64,000 bases of DNA from Umezawaea beigongshangensis (GTDB lineage: Bacteria > Actinomycetota > Actinomycetes > Mycobacteriales > Pseudonocardiaceae): positions 29,073-93,072 of the forward strand of contig NZ_JAEIOJ010000013.1 of the NCBI RefSeq assembly GCF_016464305.1, written 5' to 3'. Positions 33,879 to 41,711 of this stretch are shown here, one piece after another (position 1 is the first letter of the stretch; the number at the start of each line of letters is the position of its first letter). Under the pieces are notes generated by a model that saw only the letters and a program-made list of their open reading frames with translations, was not told the DNA's origin and made no database searches. The position numbers and the translations under genes were made by a program.

Positions 33879-33895
33879 GCTCAGATCATCTGAGC
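33879..33895. promoter_or_regulatory. Operator palindrome between IRED and HxlR genes
   Basis: GCTCAGATCATCTGAGC is a perfect 17-bp palindrome 27 bp upstream of the reductase start. A second, shorter repeat AGTA-N5-TACT lies at about 33913-33925, nearer the HxlR gene. Either may bind the HxlR protein. Confidence 0.65.
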
Positions 33896-33965
33896 CACCG
33901 CAGGAGCTGACCAGTACGCACTACTTTGTTCGCTACGAACCCTCGGGTGAGCGACGGGAGACGAC

Positions 33966-34328
33966 ATGACGAAGACGGCACGTCGCGGTCCCTACGTCTG
34001 CGGCATCGACGCCGCGATGGACGTGATCTCCGGCAAGTGGAAGTCGCTGATCCTCTGGGAGCTGAACCACCACGGCACCAGGCGGTTCGGCGAACTCCGC
34101 CGCGGTCTGCCGGGGGTGAGCGAGAAGATGCTCACCCAGCACCTGAGGGAGATGGAGGAGGACGACCTGGTGCACCGCGAGGTCCACCCGGAGGTGCCGC
34201 CCAGGGTGGAGTACTCGCTGAGCGAACACGGCGCCTCCCTCAACAGCGCACTGGCCTCGCTGGGTGCTTGGGGCAGCGAACGAGCGCGGCGCGTCGGGGC
34301 GGAGAAGGTGTCGCTCGACGAGGGCTGA
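33966..34328 (+). CDS. HxlR-family transcriptional regulator
   Basis: 120 residues. Begins with the family Cys in PYVCGIDAAMDVISGKWKSL, then ILWELNHHGTRRFGELRRGL, the recognition helix VSEKMLTQHLREMEED and wing VHREVHPEVPPRVEYSLSEH. HxlR proteins often sense electrophiles or oxidants through this Cys and control a divergent oxidoreductase, which fits the neighbouring imine-reductase-like gene. GGGAG 5 bp before the ATG. Confidence 0.92.
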   Translation: MTKTARRGPYVCGIDAAMDVISGKWKSLILWELNHHGTRRFGELRRGLPGVSEKMLTQHLREMEEDDLVHREVHPEVPPRVEYSLSEHGASLNSALASLGAWGSERARRVGAEKVSLDEG

Positions 34329-34330
34329 GC

Positions 34331-34359
34331 GTGCTGGCCGCGGAATCCGCGGCCAGCAC
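34331..34359. terminator. Bidirectional hairpin
   Basis: GTGCTGGCCGCGG (34331-34343) pairs perfectly with 34347-34359 around AAT, between the convergent HxlR and AIM24 genes. Confidence 0.85.
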
Positions 34360-34374
34360 GGCGGATCGACCTCG

Positions 34375-35046
34375 TCACTGCGCGGTCGGCACCGGGTGTC
34401 CCTCCGAGGCCTGCACGACGACGAGCCCCTGCCCGGACAGCGCGAGCTGGTACGCCTCGCCCGAGCCGCGCCCGACGGCCGCGGCGAGCTTCGCGGTCTT
34501 GCGCATCGAGGACTGCAACGACGTGGACCACAGGACCGCGGACTGCATGTCGACGTACGTCGGCACGTCCACGTTCAGCACGACCGGCGTCCCGAACGTC
34601 GTGATGGCCAGCGCGCCGGTGCCCGTGAACGTCGTGTTGAACAGGCCGCCGCTGAACATCGACGCGCCCTCGACGCGGTTGATGTCCCACGCGAGCGTGC
34701 TCTCGAACGCCAGCACGTTGGCGCCGTTGACGGTCACGCCCTCGTCCTCCAGGTTGAGGACGAACACCTGGTCGGCGTCCTGGGCGAGGAAGACGTCACC
34801 GCTGCCCGACACCTTCATCAGGGACATGCCCTCGCCGGTGAAGGCCTTCTTGAAGAGCTTGCCGATGCCGCCGCTGCCCTCGTAGGCGAAGTCGACGTCG
34901 CCCTGGTAGGCGACCATCGATCCCTGCTTGGCGTAGAAGAACCCACCGGTGCCGGTGAGGTCCACCTTGAGCATGTGGTTGTTCTGGAGCTGGAAGCTGC
35001 CGGGTTCGACGGACCGCTCTGCGTGGTCGAGGAGTGAGCTGCGCAT
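34375..35046 (-). CDS. AIM24-family protein
   Basis: 223 residues of the AIM24/TIGR00266-like double-stranded beta-helix family: MLKVDLTGTGGFFYAKQGSM at the N-terminus, GMSLMKVSGSGDVFLAQDAD in the middle and FNTTFTGTGALAITTFGTPV, then a cluster of Gly/Val strands. Bacterial members are cytosolic, of unknown function, and sometimes neighbours of TerD-type stress genes. Translation looks leaderless: TACTCT (minus strand, 35058-35053) lies 6 bp before the ATG and there is no Shine-Dalgarno. Confidence 0.88.
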   Translation of the reverse strand: MRSSLLDHAERSVEPGSFQLQNNHMLKVDLTGTGGFFYAKQGSMVAYQGDVDFAYEGSGGIGKLFKKAFTGEGMSLMKVSGSGDVFLAQDADQVFVLNLEDEGVTVNGANVLAFESTLAWDINRVEGASMFSGGLFNTTFTGTGALAITTFGTPVVLNVDVPTYVDMQSAVLWSTSLQSSMRKTAKLAAAVGRGSGEAYQLALSGQGLVVVQASEGHPVPTAQ

Positions 35047-35174
35047 GCGGTGAGAGTAGTGCGGGCGTCTCTCAGCGCGTTCACCTCGGACGCGTTCTCG
35101 CCGTCTCGGCCGAAAGTACTAGAGGACTTCCTCTTGCACTGCAACGGTTTCCGCGCGGCCCTACGCTTCCGATC

Positions 35175-35621
35175 ATGACCACTTCACAGGACAGGATCGC
35201 GCCGCCGAGCACCGTCGTCGGCGCGTTCTCCGGATTTCTCTTCTCCAGCGTTTCCGCGGTGGGGGCGCTCGCGATGCTGGTCGGATCGCACCAGCAGGTC
35301 GTCGACGCCCTGAGGGCGTCCGGGACGACGCTGACCGAGGAACAGCTCCAGACCGCCGCCACCACCACGCTGGCCGTGGCGGCGGGGATCGCGCTGGTGA
35401 TCGCACTGGTGGAGATGTGGCTGGCGTTCAAGCTCAGGGCGGGGCGCAACTGGGCCCGGATCGCGCTGACGGTGCTCACGCTGATCCAGGTGGCGTCCCT
35501 GGTGACCGGTGAGGCCACCCTCGCCGGGTACGCCGGCGCGGCGGTGGCCGTGCTGGCCGTGGTGTTCAGCTACCTGCCTCCCTCCAACGCCTACTTCGCC
35601 TCGGTCAAGAGGGCCGGGTAA
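35175..35621 (+). CDS. Small four-helix membrane protein
   Basis: 148 residues with four hydrophobic segments: VVGAFSGFLFSSVSAVGALA, LAVAAGIALVIALVEMWLAF, ARIALTVLTLIQVASLV and GAAVAVLAVVFSYLPPSNAY. The final PPSNAYF segment is typical of DUF-type actinobacterial membrane proteins. Function unknown. TACGCT (35162-35167) lies 7 bp before the ATG, so it is probably leaderless. It precedes the two-component system by 32 bp and could be linked to it. Confidence 0.7.
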   Translation: MTTSQDRIAPPSTVVGAFSGFLFSSVSAVGALAMLVGSHQQVVDALRASGTTLTEEQLQTAATTTLAVAAGIALVIALVEMWLAFKLRAGRNWARIALTVLTLIQVASLVTGEATLAGYAGAAVAVLAVVFSYLPPSNAYFASVKRAG

Positions 35622-35653
35622 CGGCTTCCGCAGGTGGAACGGAGAATGGCCGC

Positions 35654-36841
35654 ATGACCGCGGGAGGATCGCCGGCACGGCGGAGCGTGTTCGTGGCCGA
35701 GGTCGTCGCGCTGCTGGCGACGACGGTCGTGGACTCGGTGCTGGCGGTCCGCTCGCCCGCTCCGCGGGGAGCGCTCGGGCCCCTCCTCGAACTGGTCGTG
35801 CCGTACGTGGGCTCGGCGGTGGCCGTCCTGGCGGTGCTGCGCCGCCGGTTCCCCCGGCGGATCGAGCTGCTCGGCGTCGCGGTCGTCGGCTTCTCCCTGT
35901 TCAGCACGGTGGGCGGCGCGCTGACCGACCGGCTGCCCCCCCGCCCGGTGGTGACCGAGGTGCTGGCCGTGCTGCTGCTGGCCGCCGCCGGGTGCCGCCG
36001 GTCGTCCCCGGTGCGGGCGGCGGTGCTCGCGGTCGTCGCCGGTGCCGCCGTCGTGCTCGCCCCGGCCGTGCGCTACGGCCTGGACTACCCGGCGGCGCTG
36101 TTCCCCCTGGCCGCCGCGCTGGCGTGGGGCGCGGCGCTGGCGCTGGGCCTGATCCTGCGCGACGCCGACGACCGCCACCGCCGCGAGCTGGAGCGGGCAC
36201 GCACCGAGGACCGGTTGCAGCTGGCGCGCGACCTGCACGACCTGGTGGCGCACCACGTCACCGGGATCGTCGTGCGGACCCGCGCGGCGCAGGCGCTGGC
36301 CGGCAACCCGGCGGTGCCGGAACAGGACCACCTGGAGTTCTACGACGAGGTCGAGCGGGCGGCGGCGGAGGCGTTGACCGCGACGCGCGGCCTGGTCGGC
36401 CTGCTGCGCAGCGACGACCCGATGCCCGCGCCGAGCGCCGTGCTGGGCGACGTGGTGCGCACCGCGGTGAACAGCGCGGCGTCGGTGCGCGTGTCCGACG
36501 ACGTCGAACGTCTCCTGCTGCCGCCGCAGGTGGCCACCGCCCTGCACCGCGTGCTGATGGAGGCGCTGACCAACGTCCGCCGGCACGCGCGCGCCACCGA
36601 CGTGCGGGTCGTCGCCGGGATCGAGGACGGGAAGCTGGTGCTGGTGGTGGACAACGACGGCGTGCCGGACGACGGCGGTGACGGTCACGGGTACGGCATC
36701 ACGGGCATGGCCGAGCGCGTGACCGCGCTGGGCGGCGAGCTGACGGCGGGCCCGCGCGACGGGGGTCTGTGGCGGGTCACCGCGAGCGTGCCGCTGGGAC
36801 CGGACGACGATCCGTTCGACCGCTTGCCGAGAGGGATCTGA
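35654..36841 (+). CDS. NarL-type sensor histidine kinase
   Basis: 395 residues. About five membrane helices in residues 10-170 (no large extracellular sensor), a short coiled linker DADDRHRRELERARTEDRLQ, the HisKA_3 dimerisation motif LARDLHDLVAHHVTGIVV with the phospho-accepting His near 196, and an HATPase_c domain with EALTNVRRHARATDV (N-box), VDNDGVPDDG and GYGITGMAERVTALGG. It phosphorylates the response regulator encoded next; its TGA shares a base with the next ATG. The signal sensed is unknown, probably membrane-borne (cell-envelope stress type). Confidence 0.92.
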   Translation: MTAGGSPARRSVFVAEVVALLATTVVDSVLAVRSPAPRGALGPLLELVVPYVGSAVAVLAVLRRRFPRRIELLGVAVVGFSLFSTVGGALTDRLPPRPVVTEVLAVLLLAAAGCRRSSPVRAAVLAVVAGAAVVLAPAVRYGLDYPAALFPLAAALAWGAALALGLILRDADDRHRRELERARTEDRLQLARDLHDLVAHHVTGIVVRTRAAQALAGNPAVPEQDHLEFYDEVERAAAEALTATRGLVGLLRSDDPMPAPSAVLGDVVRTAVNSAASVRVSDDVERLLLPPQVATALHRVLMEALTNVRRHARATDVRVVAGIEDGKLVLVVDNDGVPDDGGDGHGYGITGMAERVTALGGELTAGPRDGGLWRVTASVPLGPDDDPFDRLPRGI

Positions 36842-37485
36842 TGACCGTGCGCGTGCTCGTCGCCGACGACCAGACGCTGGTGCGCACCGGCTTCCGGTTG
36901 ATCCTCGACGCCGAGCCCGGCATCGAGGTCATCAGCGAGGCCGCCGACGGCGAGGCCGCGGTGCGGCTCGCTCGGCAGCTGCGGCCCGACGTCACGCTGA
37001 TGGACGTCAGGATGCCCAAACTGGACGGACTGCGCGCCACCGAGCTGCTGGCGGGACCCGGTGTCGAGGACCCGCTGCGAGTGGTGGTCGTGACCACCTA
37101 CGACGTGGACGAGAACGTCTACGCCGCCCTGCTCGCCGGGGCCTGCGGTTTCCTGCTCAAGGACGCGCGACCGCGGCTGCTGGTGGAGGCGGTGCACGCC
37201 GCCGCCAGGGGAGAGGCGATGGTCTCGCCCGCGGTGACGGTGCGGCTGCTCGCGCACTTCACGGCCGGGACGGGGCGGGTGGATCCGGACGTGCCGCTGA
37301 CCGCGCGCGAGCTGGACGTCGTGCTGGCGGTGGCGCGCGGCAGGACGAACGCGGAGATCGCGGACCGGTTGCGCATCTCGCTGTCGACGGTGAAGTCGCA
37401 CCTGGCCAACGTGCAGGGCAAGCTCGGAGCGCGCAACCGCACCGAGATCGCGATCTGGGCGTGGCGAAACAGCCTCGTCAGGTGA
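36841..37485 (+). CDS. NarL/FixJ response regulator
   Basis: 214 residues. Receiver: VLVADDQTLVRTGFRLIL, phospho-acceptor Asp in VTLMDVRMPKLDG near 55, conserved Thr and Lys (VVVTTYD, GFLLKDA). C-terminal LuxR HTH: LTARELDVVLAVARGRTNAE, IADRLRISLSTVKSHLANVQ. Partner of the kinase upstream (TGATG overlap). Its target genes are not evident; the last 8 bp overlap the convergent RDD gene. Confidence 0.95.
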   Translation: MTVRVLVADDQTLVRTGFRLILDAEPGIEVISEAADGEAAVRLARQLRPDVTLMDVRMPKLDGLRATELLAGPGVEDPLRVVVVTTYDVDENVYAALLAGACGFLLKDARPRLLVEAVHAAARGEAMVSPAVTVRLLAHFTAGTGRVDPDVPLTARELDVVLAVARGRTNAEIADRLRISLSTVKSHLANVQGKLGARNRTEIAIWAWRNSLVR

Positions 37486-37936
37486 CCGGGCGCCGCACCA
37501 CGACCGTGCCCGCGACCACGTCGCCCAGCCGTTGGTGCCGGGGCGTCACCGCGATCAGCACCGCGCCGACCAGGCCCAGCAGCAGGCCGTCCACCGCCAT
37601 CAGCAACCAGCGCACGAGGTAGTCGCGCCGGGACGGCGCACCGCCGCGAACCGTGACGATCCGCAGCCCCAGCCACCGCATCGCCGGTGTCGAGCCCTCG
37701 TGCCGGTACGGGTACCACACCTCCACCCACATGCCGCCGAGCAGCGCCACGACCGCCACGAACACCATCGGCAGCACGGTGAACAGCTCCCGAGGCGCAC
37801 CGAGCAGGACGACCGCGATCCCCACCAGCACCCCCGGCACGAGGCTCAGCACGGCGACGAGCACCAGCAGCAGGAGTTCGATCAGGTGCTGCCAGTAGCG
37901 GCGCAGGACGATCGAACGGGCGTCGGCGTCGGTCAC
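37478..37936 (-). CDS. RDD-family membrane protein
   Basis: 152 residues. Hydrophobic segments LIELLLLVLVAVLSLVPGVL and LFTVLPMVFVAVVALLGGMW, then PAMRWLGLRIVTVRGGAPSR and a C-terminal RHQRLGDVVAGTVVV. This is the RDD pattern, although the initial Arg is part of VLRRYWQH and the Asp-Asp pair is not obvious. The function of such proteins is poorly known; some transport Na+/H+ or compatible solutes. GTG start with GGGGAG upstream. Confidence 0.82.
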   Translation of the reverse strand: MTDADARSIVLRRYWQHLIELLLLVLVAVLSLVPGVLVGIAVVLLGAPRELFTVLPMVFVAVVALLGGMWVEVWYPYRHEGSTPAMRWLGLRIVTVRGGAPSRRDYLVRWLLMAVDGLLLGLVGAVLIAVTPRHQRLGDVVAGTVVVRRPVT

Positions 37937-37994
37937 GGCTCCCCATCATGCCGGTACCGGCTCGCGGACGGCGTCGGGGTCCGCCTCGCGCGCA

Positions 37995-38759
37995 TCAGGG
38001 CAGGACGCGGATCAGCGTCACCCCGTCGCGCAGTGGCAGCAGCACCTGTTCGAACGCCGGGTGCGCGGCCACCCGCGCGTTGAACTCGGCGACGGCCGCG
38101 CCCCGCGGCGACCGGTGCACCGCGTCGAGGTAGACCTCGCCCTGGTACAGGGTGTTGTCCACCACCACGACGGCTCCCGGCGCGAACAGGCCGCGGCGGT
38201 GGGCGACGTCGAGGTAGTCCCAGTACTGGGTCTTGTCCGCGTCGACGAAGGCGAAGTCGAACACCTCGCCCGCACCGGCGAGCCGCTCCAGCGTCGCCAG
38301 CGCGGGCCCCTCCTCCAGGACGATCCGGTCGCACCCGGCGAACGCGTCGCGGGCGACCTCCGCGGCGCGCGGATCGGCCTCGCAGGTGATCACGCGACCG
38401 TCGGCGGGCAGCGCCTCGGCCATCGCCAGCGCCGAGTAGCCGGTGAACGTGCCGATCTCCAGCACTCTGCGGGCCCCGGTCACGGCGACCAGGAACCTCA
38501 GCAGCTGTCCCTCCACGTGACCGGAGAGCATCTCCGGCTCCAGCGTCGCCACAGCGCTCTCGGAACGGGTCCACACGTGCTCGGAGGTCCGCCGGCTCAG
38601 CGCCGCGAGCCGCTCGGACTCCGGCGTGGTCGTCGCCGACAGGTAGTCGTCCAGCCCCGAGGCCAGCGCGCGGGCGTGGTCCAGGCGCGGGGAGGGCTGC
38701 TCCCGGTCGAGCAGCTCCAGCTGGTGGGCCAGGACGGACAGCGGCGTCACCGGCCGCAT
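37995..38759 (-). CDS. mysB: O-methyltransferase of mycosporine pathway
   Basis: 254 residues, class I SAM-dependent methyltransferase of the catechol-OMT type: RRVLEIGTFTGYSALAMAEA (SAM motif I), VITCEADPRAAEVARDAF, FDFAFVDADKTQYWDYLDVA and VVVDNTLYQGEVYLD. MysB methylates demethyl-4-deoxygadusol to 4-deoxygadusol. Assignment rests on context: its ATG overlaps the stop of the sugar-phosphate cyclase (TGATG), and the ligase precedes both. The N-terminal LSVLAHQLELLDREQPSPRL resembles cyanobacterial and actinobacterial MysB rather than generic OMTs. Confidence 0.85.
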   Translation of the reverse strand: MRPVTPLSVLAHQLELLDREQPSPRLDHARALASGLDDYLSATTTPESERLAALSRRTSEHVWTRSESAVATLEPEMLSGHVEGQLLRFLVAVTGARRVLEIGTFTGYSALAMAEALPADGRVITCEADPRAAEVARDAFAGCDRIVLEEGPALATLERLAGAGEVFDFAFVDADKTQYWDYLDVAHRRGLFAPGAVVVVDNTLYQGEVYLDAVHRSPRGAAVAEFNARVAAHPAFEQVLLPLRDGVTLIRVLP

Positions 38760-40033
38760 CACGACCACCGCGCGTCGCGCAGGTACATGCCCGATCCGCC
38801 TCCGCCGTCGAGGAACGCGCCGCAGCGCGCCCGGTGCCGGCTCACCGCCTCGGCCAGCAGCGCGTCGTCGACCTCGGCCAGGTAGTCGCAGCTGCCCAGG
38901 TCGCCGCGCGGGACCACCGCCCACAGCGCGGTGCCGCCGCGCTTGCGCCGCACCGTCTCCTGCGCGACCTTCATCAGCTCCAGGTCCTCGATCACCGGGT
39001 GGTGCACGGCCAGGCCCAGATCGCGGCACACCGCCAGCAGCGCGTCGCGGCCGTCGGTGTCCAGCCAGCCCACGAGGGTGGCCAGCGTCGCGGTGAACGC
39101 CATCTCCACCGCCACCGCGTGACCGTGCAGCAGCCCGGCGACCGGCTCGAACTTCGTGCTCCAGGTGTGGCCGTAGGCGTGCGGGCGGTCCTGCCGCGTC
39201 TCGAACATGTTGGTGCCCTCGTGCCGCATGTACGCGCGCAGCGAGCGGAACAGCACCTCGTCGGCGACCGCCGCGAGGTCCGGGTCGCCGCCGGTGGTGG
39301 CGAACCGGGTGGCGAGCAGCGCGCGGCCGTGCCGCTGGAGCAGCGTGAACAGCACCGCGTCGTCCACGGCGGCCATCTTCACGATCTCCGCCACGCCGTG
39401 CCGCAGGTGCTCGGGCGCCAGGGTGCGGAACAGCGTCCGGTCGACCAGGGTGAGCACCGGCGGGTGGTAGGCGCCCAGGGCGTTCTTCATCAGGGTGCCG
39501 TTGACGCACGTGCGCGGTGACGGCCCCGCGTCGACCGCCGAGACGATGCTGGTGCCGATCATGACGTACGGGGTGCGCCGGTTGAGCAGGGCGCACGCCA
39601 GACCCGCCGTGTCGGTGAGCACGCCGCCGCCGACGACGAGCACCGGTTCGGCGCGGGCGACGTCGCACCCGTCGCTGCCCAGGAACGCCGTCATGCGGCA
39701 CACCGTGTCGAGCGTCTTGTCCTCCTCCAGCGCGCGGCACACCATCGTCGTCAGCGGGATGCCGTGCGCGGCGAAGTACGACCGCAGCGCGCCGCCGTGC
39801 AGGCGGTCGACGGTGGCGTCCACGATCGCCACGCACCGCCCCGCGGGCAGGTACACCTCGGCCAGGTCGGGCGTCGCGGGGTCGAACACGCGGTTCACCA
39901 GCCGCACCTCGCTGCGCAGCTCGAAGGTCGCGTCGATGGTCAGCGACCGCCGGTCGGTGTCGCACCGGATGCGCCCCGACCCCGTGTAGTGGGCGGAGGT
40001 GGCGTACTTGTCGACGTGCTGCGAGATGGTCAT
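38759..40033 (-). CDS. mysA: Sugar-phosphate cyclase, DDG synthase type
   Basis: 424 residues, a dehydroquinate-synthase-like cyclase: NAD-binding VLVVGGGVLTDTAGLACALL near 132, IGTSIVSAVDAGPSPRTCVN, HGVAEIVKMAAVDDAVLF near 233 and zinc ligands including HAYGHTWSTKFEP and HGHAVAVEMAFT. Paralogues make 2-epi-5-epi-valiolone (EEVS) or demethyl-4-deoxygadusol (DDGS) from sedoheptulose 7-phosphate. The adjacent O-methyltransferase and MysC-type ligase point to DDGS. I could not verify the individual residues that separate DDGS from EEVS. ATG at 40033 with AAAGGG upstream; 17 bp after mysC. Confidence 0.87.
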   Translation of the reverse strand: MTISQHVDKYATSAHYTGSGRIRCDTDRRSLTIDATFELRSEVRLVNRVFDPATPDLAEVYLPAGRCVAIVDATVDRLHGGALRSYFAAHGIPLTTMVCRALEEDKTLDTVCRMTAFLGSDGCDVARAEPVLVVGGGVLTDTAGLACALLNRRTPYVMIGTSIVSAVDAGPSPRTCVNGTLMKNALGAYHPPVLTLVDRTLFRTLAPEHLRHGVAEIVKMAAVDDAVLFTLLQRHGRALLATRFATTGGDPDLAAVADEVLFRSLRAYMRHEGTNMFETRQDRPHAYGHTWSTKFEPVAGLLHGHAVAVEMAFTATLATLVGWLDTDGRDALLAVCRDLGLAVHHPVIEDLELMKVAQETVRRKRGGTALWAVVPRGDLGSCDYLAEVDDALLAEAVSRHRARCGAFLDGGGGSGMYLRDARWS

Positions 40034-40050
40034 CGCGTGCCCTTTCGGTG

Positions 40051-41334
40051 TCAGACGAGCTTCCCGGTGGCCCAGTTGACGCGCTCCCACCGCTTGTGCG
40101 CGGTCAGCGCGCGCAGCACGAGCACGGGAAGCTGCACGTGGTGCATCACCAGGAACGGCAGGGGATCCCGCCAGTCGAACACGGCGTCCTCACCGTGCAG
40201 GAGGTCGCGCAACCACGCCCGCGACCGCCGTCGCCGCAGTGCTCGCGGCAGCGCGCCCAGTTCCGCTCCGAGCCAGTGCACCGGCCGCGAGCCGGGCAGC
40301 GGCCGGGAGACGCCGTCGAACGCGGGGTCGAGGTAGGCCGCGGCCAGGTCGGGGCTGTCGTGGAAGGCCACCAGCGCCGAGTGGGGCCGCGGGTTGCACT
40401 CGATGGCGTAGGGCACTCCGTCCTCGCCGAGGATGAAGTCGAACGACACCTGGCCGTCGAGCCGGTGCGCGGCCACGAAGTCGTGCGACCACCACCAGAT
40501 CGCGGGCACGTCGACGTGCCGGTAGTTCAGCTGCAGCGCCGAGGACTCCGAGCACGTGTACGCGGTGATCCGGCCCGCGCGGCACGTCGTGTGCACGCAG
40601 TACTCGCGCCCGGTGGCACGCCGTTGCAGCACCCACGGCCGGTCGGGGCGGATCAGCAGGTCGGCGGGCGCGTCCGCCGGACCGGCCACCACGACCGCGC
40701 GGTGATCGGCGACCATCGACGTCCACTCGGGAGGTTTGAGCACGTACTCGCGCCCCGCGAAGTCGGCGTCGCGCAGCTGCCGCACGTCGGTGATCCGGCG
40801 CGTCTCCAGGTGCGGGAGCCCGGCGGCCCGCACCAGCTCGGCGAAGCTCGCCTTGTCGTTGAGCAGGTGGTGCGTCGCCGGGTCGTTGGCCACCACCGCG
40901 CAGTGCTCGGCCAGCACCGGCACGGCGTCGGAGGTGGGTTGGGCGAGACCCGGTTCGTCGACGACCGGCACGACCGTGTCCACGCGCTCGGCCCGGATCA
41001 CCGCGACGAGGTCCCGGACGTATCCGGCCGGGTCGGTGGCGGGATCGGCGACCTGGTGGAACGCGCACGCGGCCCGGGAGAACCGCAGCGGACCCCAACG
41101 GTGTCGCGGGATCGACACGGCCACGACGCGGTGACCCGCCTCGTGGAACTTCCTGGCCAGGAACAGGCTCTTGGTCATGTGCGTGGTCGTGACCAGCACG
41201 GTCGAGCGGTTCTGACACGGTCTGCGCGGTGCGAGCAGGTGCGCCGCTCCGCACACCAGCGCCGTCACCGGAGCTGTGACGACCAGCAGGGCCAGCAGTG
41301 CGACACCACGCGCACGAGTCGAGGACGACGTCAT
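40051..41334 (-). CDS. mysC: ATP-grasp ligase MysC, mycosporine-glycine synthase type
   Basis: 427 residues. A single N-terminal membrane helix (VALLALLVVTAPVTALVCGA) is followed by VLVTTTHMTKSLFLARKFHE, closely like the cyanobacterial MysC start, then an ATP-grasp core: VLKPPEWTS, RPWVLQRRATGREYCVHTTC, GQVSFDFILGEDG and AIECNPRPHSALVAF. The C-terminus ends NWATGKLV, as in MysC. MysC joins glycine to 4-deoxygadusol giving mycosporine-glycine, a UV-absorbing compound. First gene of the operon, strong GGGAGGTGATC before the ATG. Its first 76 bp and leader are duplicated at 42781-42967. No mysD or NRPS gene follows, so the product may remain mycosporine-glycine. Confidence 0.9.
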   Translation of the reverse strand: MTSSSTRARGVALLALLVVTAPVTALVCGAAHLLAPRRPCQNRSTVLVTTTHMTKSLFLARKFHEAGHRVVAVSIPRHRWGPLRFSRAACAFHQVADPATDPAGYVRDLVAVIRAERVDTVVPVVDEPGLAQPTSDAVPVLAEHCAVVANDPATHHLLNDKASFAELVRAAGLPHLETRRITDVRQLRDADFAGREYVLKPPEWTSMVADHRAVVVAGPADAPADLLIRPDRPWVLQRRATGREYCVHTTCRAGRITAYTCSESSALQLNYRHVDVPAIWWWSHDFVAAHRLDGQVSFDFILGEDGVPYAIECNPRPHSALVAFHDSPDLAAAYLDPAFDGVSRPLPGSRPVHWLGAELGALPRALRRRRSRAWLRDLLHGEDAVFDWRDPLPFLVMHHVQLPVLVLRALTAHKRWERVNWATGKLV

Positions 41335-41445
41335 CGGATCACCTCCCGGACATGCCGCTCAGGGCTGCCCGAGAGGAGTCATCGCAACCGTCGTGGCGAC
41401 CGATTCACCTGGACGTGTCGTGGAAACCGATGGAGTGGTCACGCA
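41259..41445. repeat. mysC leader and 5' end, repeat copy A
   Basis: 187-bp direct repeat with 42781-42967 (offset 1,522). Bases 41259-41351, covering the first 76 bp of mysC and its ribosome binding site, are identical to the other copy; the remaining leader and promoter part differs at roughly a dozen positions. Confidence 0.9.
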
Positions 41446-41711
41446 CGGGTAGAAAAATCCGGTGACGTGGCCCCAACGGAGATCGGCGGGCCTGCCGGGG
41501 CGGGTCCGGCGACCGGTCGAGCCCGAGTCGGGACAGAACGTCCCCGAACGGTCTGATGTGGACGGTGGCGGCGAGCGGTGGCCGCGCTCGGGACGCGTCG
41601 ACCACCCCGGTGCGAGGCGACGTCGGCCCCGGGCGCACGATCGCATCGGACCGCGGCGATCGGGCGCGTCCGAGGGGCGTTGCGCCAGAGTCGACGTCGA
41701 AGGGAGGCCTT

